Both the position numbers and the translations under genes were made by a program. This document shows, in pieces, positions 60,530 to 64,000 of a stretch of DNA of 64,000 bases (the first letter of the stretch is position 1; each line of letters starts with the position of its first letter). The DNA is from Pigmentiphaga sp. NML030171 (GTDB taxonomy: Bacteria; Pseudomonadota; Gammaproteobacteria; Burkholderiales; Burkholderiaceae_B): NCBI RefSeq assembly GCF_002188635.1, contig NZ_NINX01000039.1:62001-126000 (forward strand). The letters are read 5' to 3'. The notes under the pieces were generated by a model, which saw only the letters and a list, made by a program, of their open reading frames with translations, ran no database searches and was not told where the DNA came from.

Positions 60530-62515
60530 ATGGAAGAGACCGAATCGGCGCGCAGGCGCGCATGCATGGTCGAGCGGCAGCTCGCGGGACGCGGCGTGGA
60601 GGACGCGCGCGTGCTGGCCGCGATGGGAGCGGTGCCCCGCGAGGCATTCGTGCCCGCCGACATGCGCGAGTTCGCGTATGACGACACGCCCTTGCCCATA
60701 GGGGAAGGGCAGACGATCTCCCAACCCTACATCGTCGCGCTGATGGCGGCCGCCGCGCGCCTGGATCCGCGCGACCGGGTGCTGGAGATCGGTACCGGCT
60801 CGGGGTACGCGGCGGCGGTTCTGGCCGGTCTCGCGGCCCGCGTGGAAACGGTGGAACTGAGGCCTGAACTGGCAGCAAGGGCCCGCGAGAACCTGCGCGC
60901 CTACCCGAACGTGGACGTGCATGTCGGGGACGGCACGCTGGGGTGGCCGCAGGGCGCCCCGTACGACGCGATCCTGGCCGCGGCCGGCGGTCCGGAGGTG
61001 CCCCCGGCGCTGGTCGGGCAACTGGCGCCGGGCGGGCGGCTGATCATGCCGGTGGGCGCCAGCCGCGAGCGCCAGCGGCTGTTGCGCATGGTGCGCGGGG
61101 ACCATGGCCGCCTGGCCAGGGAGGACCTGGGGCCGGTGCGCTTCGTGCCGCTGGTGGGGGAACAGGGGTGGGACGATACGCGCGCGGCAAGCAAGCACGC
61201 GGCTACGCCCCGCGCCGAAAGCCTTTCCGCGCGCATGGGGCGCAGGGCCGAGGCGTTTGCCGGGTTGGACGAGGCTGCCGCGGGGGGCCTGTTCGACCGT
61301 TGGGGCGACCGGCGTGTCGTGCTGCTGGGCGAGGCCAGCCACGGCACGTCCGAGTTCTACCAGGCTCGGGCGGCCATCACGCGGCGCCTGATCGAGCACC
61401 ATGGCTTCAACATCGTCGCGGTGGAAGCGGATTGGCCAGACGCGGCGGCCGTGGACCGCCACGTCAGGCATTTGCCGCACCTGGCCGTGGCGATGCCGGC
61501 CTTCCAGCGCTTTCCGCGCTGGATGTGGCGCAACACCGACGTCGCCGCCTTCGTCGAATGGCTGCGGGCGCACAACGAAGGGCGGGCGATGTCGCGGCGG
61601 ACCGGTTTCTTCGGCCTGGACCTGTACAGCCTGTCGGACTCCATCGGCGCGGTCCTGGCCTACCTGGACCGGGTCGATCCCGAGGCGGCCGGTGTGGCGC
61701 GCGAGCGCTATGGCTGCCTGACGCCGTGGCAGAAGGATCCGGCCGTATACGGCCGCGCCGTGCTGACCGATGGCTACCGGGGCTGCGAGCAACAAGTGGT
61801 GGCGCAACTGAAGGACCTGCTGGCCCGGCGCATGGAGTATGCGCAAGGCCAGGATGGCGCCTTCCTGGACGCGGCGCAGAACGCCAGGCTGGTGGCCGCG
61901 GCCGAGCGCTACTACCGGGCCATGTACTACGGGACGGCGGAGTCGTGGAACCTGCGCGACACCCATATGTACGAGACGCTGGCCCATCTGCTGGAGGCCC
62001 ATGGGCCGACGGCCAGGGCGGTGGTCTGGGCGCACAACTCGCACATCGGCGATGCCGCCGCCACCGAGATGGGACAGTCGCGCGGGGAGCTGAACATCGG
62101 GCAGTTGTGCCGCGAACACCTGGGCGAGGCGGCCGCGCTGGTGGGCATGGACACGCACACGGGTACGGTGGCCGCCGCGCACGACTGGGGCGGGCGGATG
62201 GAGATCATGGAGGTCCGCCCGTCGCGCGAGGACAGCGTCGAGCGCCTGGCGCACGAGTGCGGCATTCCCCGCTTCCTGCTGGACTTCCAGGCGCCGGGCG
62301 GCGAGGCGCTGGCGCAGGAGCTGCGGCAGCCGCGCCTGGAGCGCTACATAGGCGTGATCTACCGGCCGGGAACGGAATTGATGAGCCACTACGCCGACGC
62401 CTCGCTGTCCCGGCAGTTCGACGCGTGGCTGTGGCTGGACACGACGCGCGCCGTGCAGCCGCTGGCCGGCGGGCCGGGCGCGGGCGCGCCCGAGACCTAT
62501 CCCTTCGGCGTCTAG
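60530..62515 (+). CDS. Protein-L-isoaspartate methyltransferase fused to erythromycin-esterase-like hydrolase
   Basis: Residues 1-215 are a PCMT domain with SAM motif VLEIGTGSGYAAAVLAGLA, IGEGQTISQPYIVALM and GRLIMPVG; PCMT repairs isoaspartyl residues in aged proteins. Residues about 235-640 are an erythromycin esterase-like domain: LLGEASHGTSEFYQARAAI (catalytic Glu and His), VEADWPDAAAVDRHV, and VWAHNSHIGDAAATEMG. One 661-residue frame covers both with a short alanine-rich linker. AGGGGA precedes the ATG at 60530. The esterase half may cleave a lactone or ester of unknown nature; macrolide resistance should not be assumed. Confidence 0.9.
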   Translation: MEETESARRRACMVERQLAGRGVEDARVLAAMGAVPREAFVPADMREFAYDDTPLPIGEGQTISQPYIVALMAAAARLDPRDRVLEIGTGSGYAAAVLAGLAARVETVELRPELAARARENLRAYPNVDVHVGDGTLGWPQGAPYDAILAAAGGPEVPPALVGQLAPGGRLIMPVGASRERQRLLRMVRGDHGRLAREDLGPVRFVPLVGEQGWDDTRAASKHAATPRAESLSARMGRRAEAFAGLDEAAAGGLFDRWGDRRVVLLGEASHGTSEFYQARAAITRRLIEHHGFNIVAVEADWPDAAAVDRHVRHLPHLAVAMPAFQRFPRWMWRNTDVAAFVEWLRAHNEGRAMSRRTGFFGLDLYSLSDSIGAVLAYLDRVDPEAAGVARERYGCLTPWQKDPAVYGRAVLTDGYRGCEQQVVAQLKDLLARRMEYAQGQDGAFLDAAQNARLVAAAERYYRAMYYGTAESWNLRDTHMYETLAHLLEAHGPTARAVVWAHNSHIGDAAATEMGQSRGELNIGQLCREHLGEAAALVGMDTHTGTVAAAHDWGGRMEIMEVRPSREDSVERLAHECGIPRFLLDFQAPGGEALAQELRQPRLERYIGVIYRPGTELMSHYADASLSRQFDAWLWLDTTRAVQPLAGGPGAGAPETYPFGV

Positions 62516-62524
62516 CGGCGCGGA

Positions 62525-63562
62525 TCAGCCCCAGGCGGCGCCCAGTTCGCGCGTGACCTGGGCGGCCGGCAGTTCGCGGCAGGCGCCGGGGTTCTGCCCG
62601 CACCAGAGCGGAGAGAAATCGCCCGAGCCCTGGGCTTCGGCCTTGGCACGCAGGGGGGCGATGGCCGAGGTCGCGAGCGGGAAGGCCGGCGCCGCCGGCG
62701 ACATCGGGCCGAGTTCGCGCATCACGCGATTCACGATGCCGCGCGCCGGACGGCCGGAAAACAGGTTGGTGAGCGCGGTGTGCGCGGCGGGGTGTTTCAG
62801 CGCTGCGCGGTGTATGGCGCTGACGGTGGATTCGGGACACAGCAGATAGGCCGTCCCGGCTTGTATCCCGGCCGCGCCCAGCGCCCGCGCCGCCGCGACC
62901 GTACGCGCGTCGACGATGCCGCCGGCCGCGACCACGGGCACGCGCACCGCCGCCACGATCTGCGGCAGCAGCGCGAAGGTTCCCGATTGGGTGTCCAGGT
63001 CGTCGGACAGGAACATGCCCCGGTGGCCGCCGGCTTCGTTGCCCTGGGCGATGATGATGTCGGCGCCGTGGTCTTCCAGCCAGCGCGCTTCGCCGACGGT
63101 GGTGGCGGACGACAGCACCTTGGATCCCCATGACTTCACGCGGGCCAGCAGGTCGGCCGAGGGCAGTCCGAAATGGAAGCTGACCACGGGCGGCCGGTAG
63201 GGTTCGACCAGGTCGGCGATCTCGGCCGTGAACGGCGCGCGTCCGGGGCCGGGCTGTATGCCGGCCGGATCGATGCCGAATTCGGCGTAGTACGGGCCGA
63301 GGGCCTGGCGCCATTGCGATTCGCGCGCGGCGTCGGGAACGGGCGGCGCATGGCAGAAGAAATTGACGTTGTAGGGCCGGTCGGTGCCGGCGCGCAGCTT
63401 GTCGAGTTCGGCGCGCAGCGCGTCGGGCCCCAGCATCGCGCAGGGCAGCGACCCGAGGCCGCCCGCGTTCGATACGGCGATCGCGAGCGCGCTGGCCTGC
63501 GAACCGGCCATGGGCGCCTGGATGACGGGAAGGGCGATGCCCAGCAGTTCTTGCAGATTCAT
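62525..63562 (-). CDS. Nitronate monooxygenase
   Basis: The 345-residue FMN enzyme of the 2-nitropropane dioxygenase family has IPVIQAPMAGSQ-like residues 12-22, NVNFFCHAPP, the FMN-phosphate region DIIIAQGNEAGGHRGMF with the catalytic His, and PVVAAGGIVDARTVAAARALGAAGIQAGTAYL. It oxidises toxic alkyl nitronates such as 3-nitropropionate. Its ATG overlaps the stop of the upstream NsrR-type gene (ATGA), so the pair forms a nitrosative-stress unit. Confidence 0.93.
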   Translation of the reverse strand: MNLQELLGIALPVIQAPMAGSQASALAIAVSNAGGLGSLPCAMLGPDALRAELDKLRAGTDRPYNVNFFCHAPPVPDAARESQWRQALGPYYAEFGIDPAGIQPGPGRAPFTAEIADLVEPYRPPVVSFHFGLPSADLLARVKSWGSKVLSSATTVGEARWLEDHGADIIIAQGNEAGGHRGMFLSDDLDTQSGTFALLPQIVAAVRVPVVAAGGIVDARTVAAARALGAAGIQAGTAYLLCPESTVSAIHRAALKHPAAHTALTNLFSGRPARGIVNRVMRELGPMSPAAPAFPLATSAIAPLRAKAEAQGSGDFSPLWCGQNPGACRELPAAQVTRELGAAWG

Positions 63563-64000
63563 GACGCGGCCTTGATGGGAAACGAGGAAAAGAGGGGAGG
63601 TCCGTCCGCCGGCAGCAGATCGGCCAGCGTGTAGTGATCCAGGTGCTGCAGGAAGCGCTGCAGCGCGGCATCCAGTATGCCCGTCAACCGGCAATGTCCG
63701 GTCAGCACACAGGCACTGCCGGTGGCGTGGCACTCGACCAGGTGGAAGTCCGGTTCCAGGTCGCGCAGCACCTGGGCGAGGCCGATGCGCTCGGGCGGCC
63801 GGGCCAGCCGCATGCCGCCGCCCTTGCCGCGTACCGTCTCCAGATAGCCCAGCAGGCCCAGCCGGTGGGTGACCTTCATCAGGTGGGCAGCGGATATGCC
63901 GTGCACCTGCGCGACCTCGGCGATCGTGCACAACCTGTCGGCATGTGCGCCGACATGCATCAGCAGCCGCAGCGCGTAGTCGCTCTGGACCGTCAGGCGC
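63559..64000 (-). CDS. nsrR: NsrR-type Rrf2 repressor (5' end at window edge)
   Basis: The frame continues to base 64000 and reads RLTVQSDYALRLLMHVGAHA at the N-terminus, exactly like NsrR. The last base visible is the third base of the start ATG, so only two bases are missing. The helix-turn-helix is at about residues 28-45, followed by three cysteines in ECHATGSACVLTGHC that hold the NO-sensing iron-sulfur cluster. NsrR represses nitrosative-stress genes until NO destroys the cluster. It is coupled by an ATGA overlap to nitronate monooxygenase. Confidence 0.9.
   Translation of the reverse strand, partial: RLTVQSDYALRLLMHVGAHADRLCTIAEVAQVHGISAAHLMKVTHRLGLLGYLETVRGKGGGMRLARPPERIGLAQVLRDLEPDFHLVECHATGSACVLTGHCRLTGILDAALQRFLQHLDHYTLADLLPADGPPLFSSFPIKAAS

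Noticed and set aside
60530-62515. Calling the fusion gene a macrolide resistance gene
   Set aside because: Erythromycin-esterase homologs are widespread and most have no shown macrolide activity; the methyltransferase fusion argues for another role.

Overview
The window is uniformly GC-rich and gene-dense, with many ATGA-type start/stop overlaps. It carries two Bug-family tripartite tricarboxylate receptors, a RegB/RegA redox two-component pair beside cytochrome bo3 genes, several LysR regulators and an NsrR-type repressor. This combination points to a betaproteobacterium of the Alcaligenaceae (Bordetella/Achromobacter type). That placement is an inference from gene content and style, not from a marker gene. 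I see no tRNA, rRNA, insertion sequence, prophage or CRISPR array.

Layout. 1-7.0 kb: alkB, a decayed second 2OG-Fe(II) oxygenase, a YbiO-type MscS channel, a LysR regulator with chrA, pyridoxal reductase (pdxI), and an Rrf2 regulator. 7.0-15 kb: a thioredoxin-reductase-like flavoprotein behind a palindromic operator, then a metal-uptake operon (DUF2946 protein, TonB-dependent receptor, PepSY protein), a 2-hydroxyglutarate-oxidase-like flavoprotein and a frameshifted M28 peptidase. 15-25.5 kb: a DsbA-NhaA fusion, LtrA, LysR, an intact and a 5'-truncated LysE exporter, an ABC exporter with a candidate leader peptide, a ketopantoate-reductase-like enzyme, a copper-storage four-helix protein and a voltage-gated K+ channel with a C-terminal zinc ribbon. 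25.5-34 kb: a TrpXYZ-like ABC importer with a TauD-like oxygenase and half of an FAD-linked oxidase, a divergent GntR gene, otsBA, and a LuxR regulator. 34-42 kb: an acyl-CoA ligase/hydratase/SDR/Bug operon, then a LysR-Bug-sulfatase group.

42-52.2 kb: an outer-membrane protein and mgtA behind a long structured leader, meeting cyoABCD and the upstream regBA (and HdeD) genes head to head. The most interesting regulatory signals are here. First, a ten-codon Asp/Glu/Pro-rich upstream ORF just before mgtA resembles enterobacterial mgtL, and its last codons form one arm of a perfect 9-bp stem. Second, two inverted repeats fitting the RegA-family operator lie in the only gap between regA and cyoA. 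Third, a promoter/uORF/hairpin series precedes the outer-membrane gene. 52.9-64 kb: MFS/NUDIX, arsC, PhzF, an Lrp-type regulator divergent from a guanidino-hydrolase/ornithine-cyclodeaminase pair (a probable arginine-to-proline route), a MOT1 molybdate-type transporter, an SRPBCC protein, a protein-isoaspartate-methyltransferase/erythromycin-esterase fusion, and nsrR with nitronate monooxygenase at the right edge.

Decay. At least four genes are broken or shortened: the 2OG oxygenase (677-898), the M28 peptidase (1-nt frameshift near 14430), LysE (5' truncation) and the FAD-linked oxidase (C-terminal half only, yet still translationally coupled to its ABC importer). Coordinates and starts were chosen by reading Shine-Dalgarno (SD) sequences. 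Family names rest on recognised motifs and remembered homologs, because no database search was possible.
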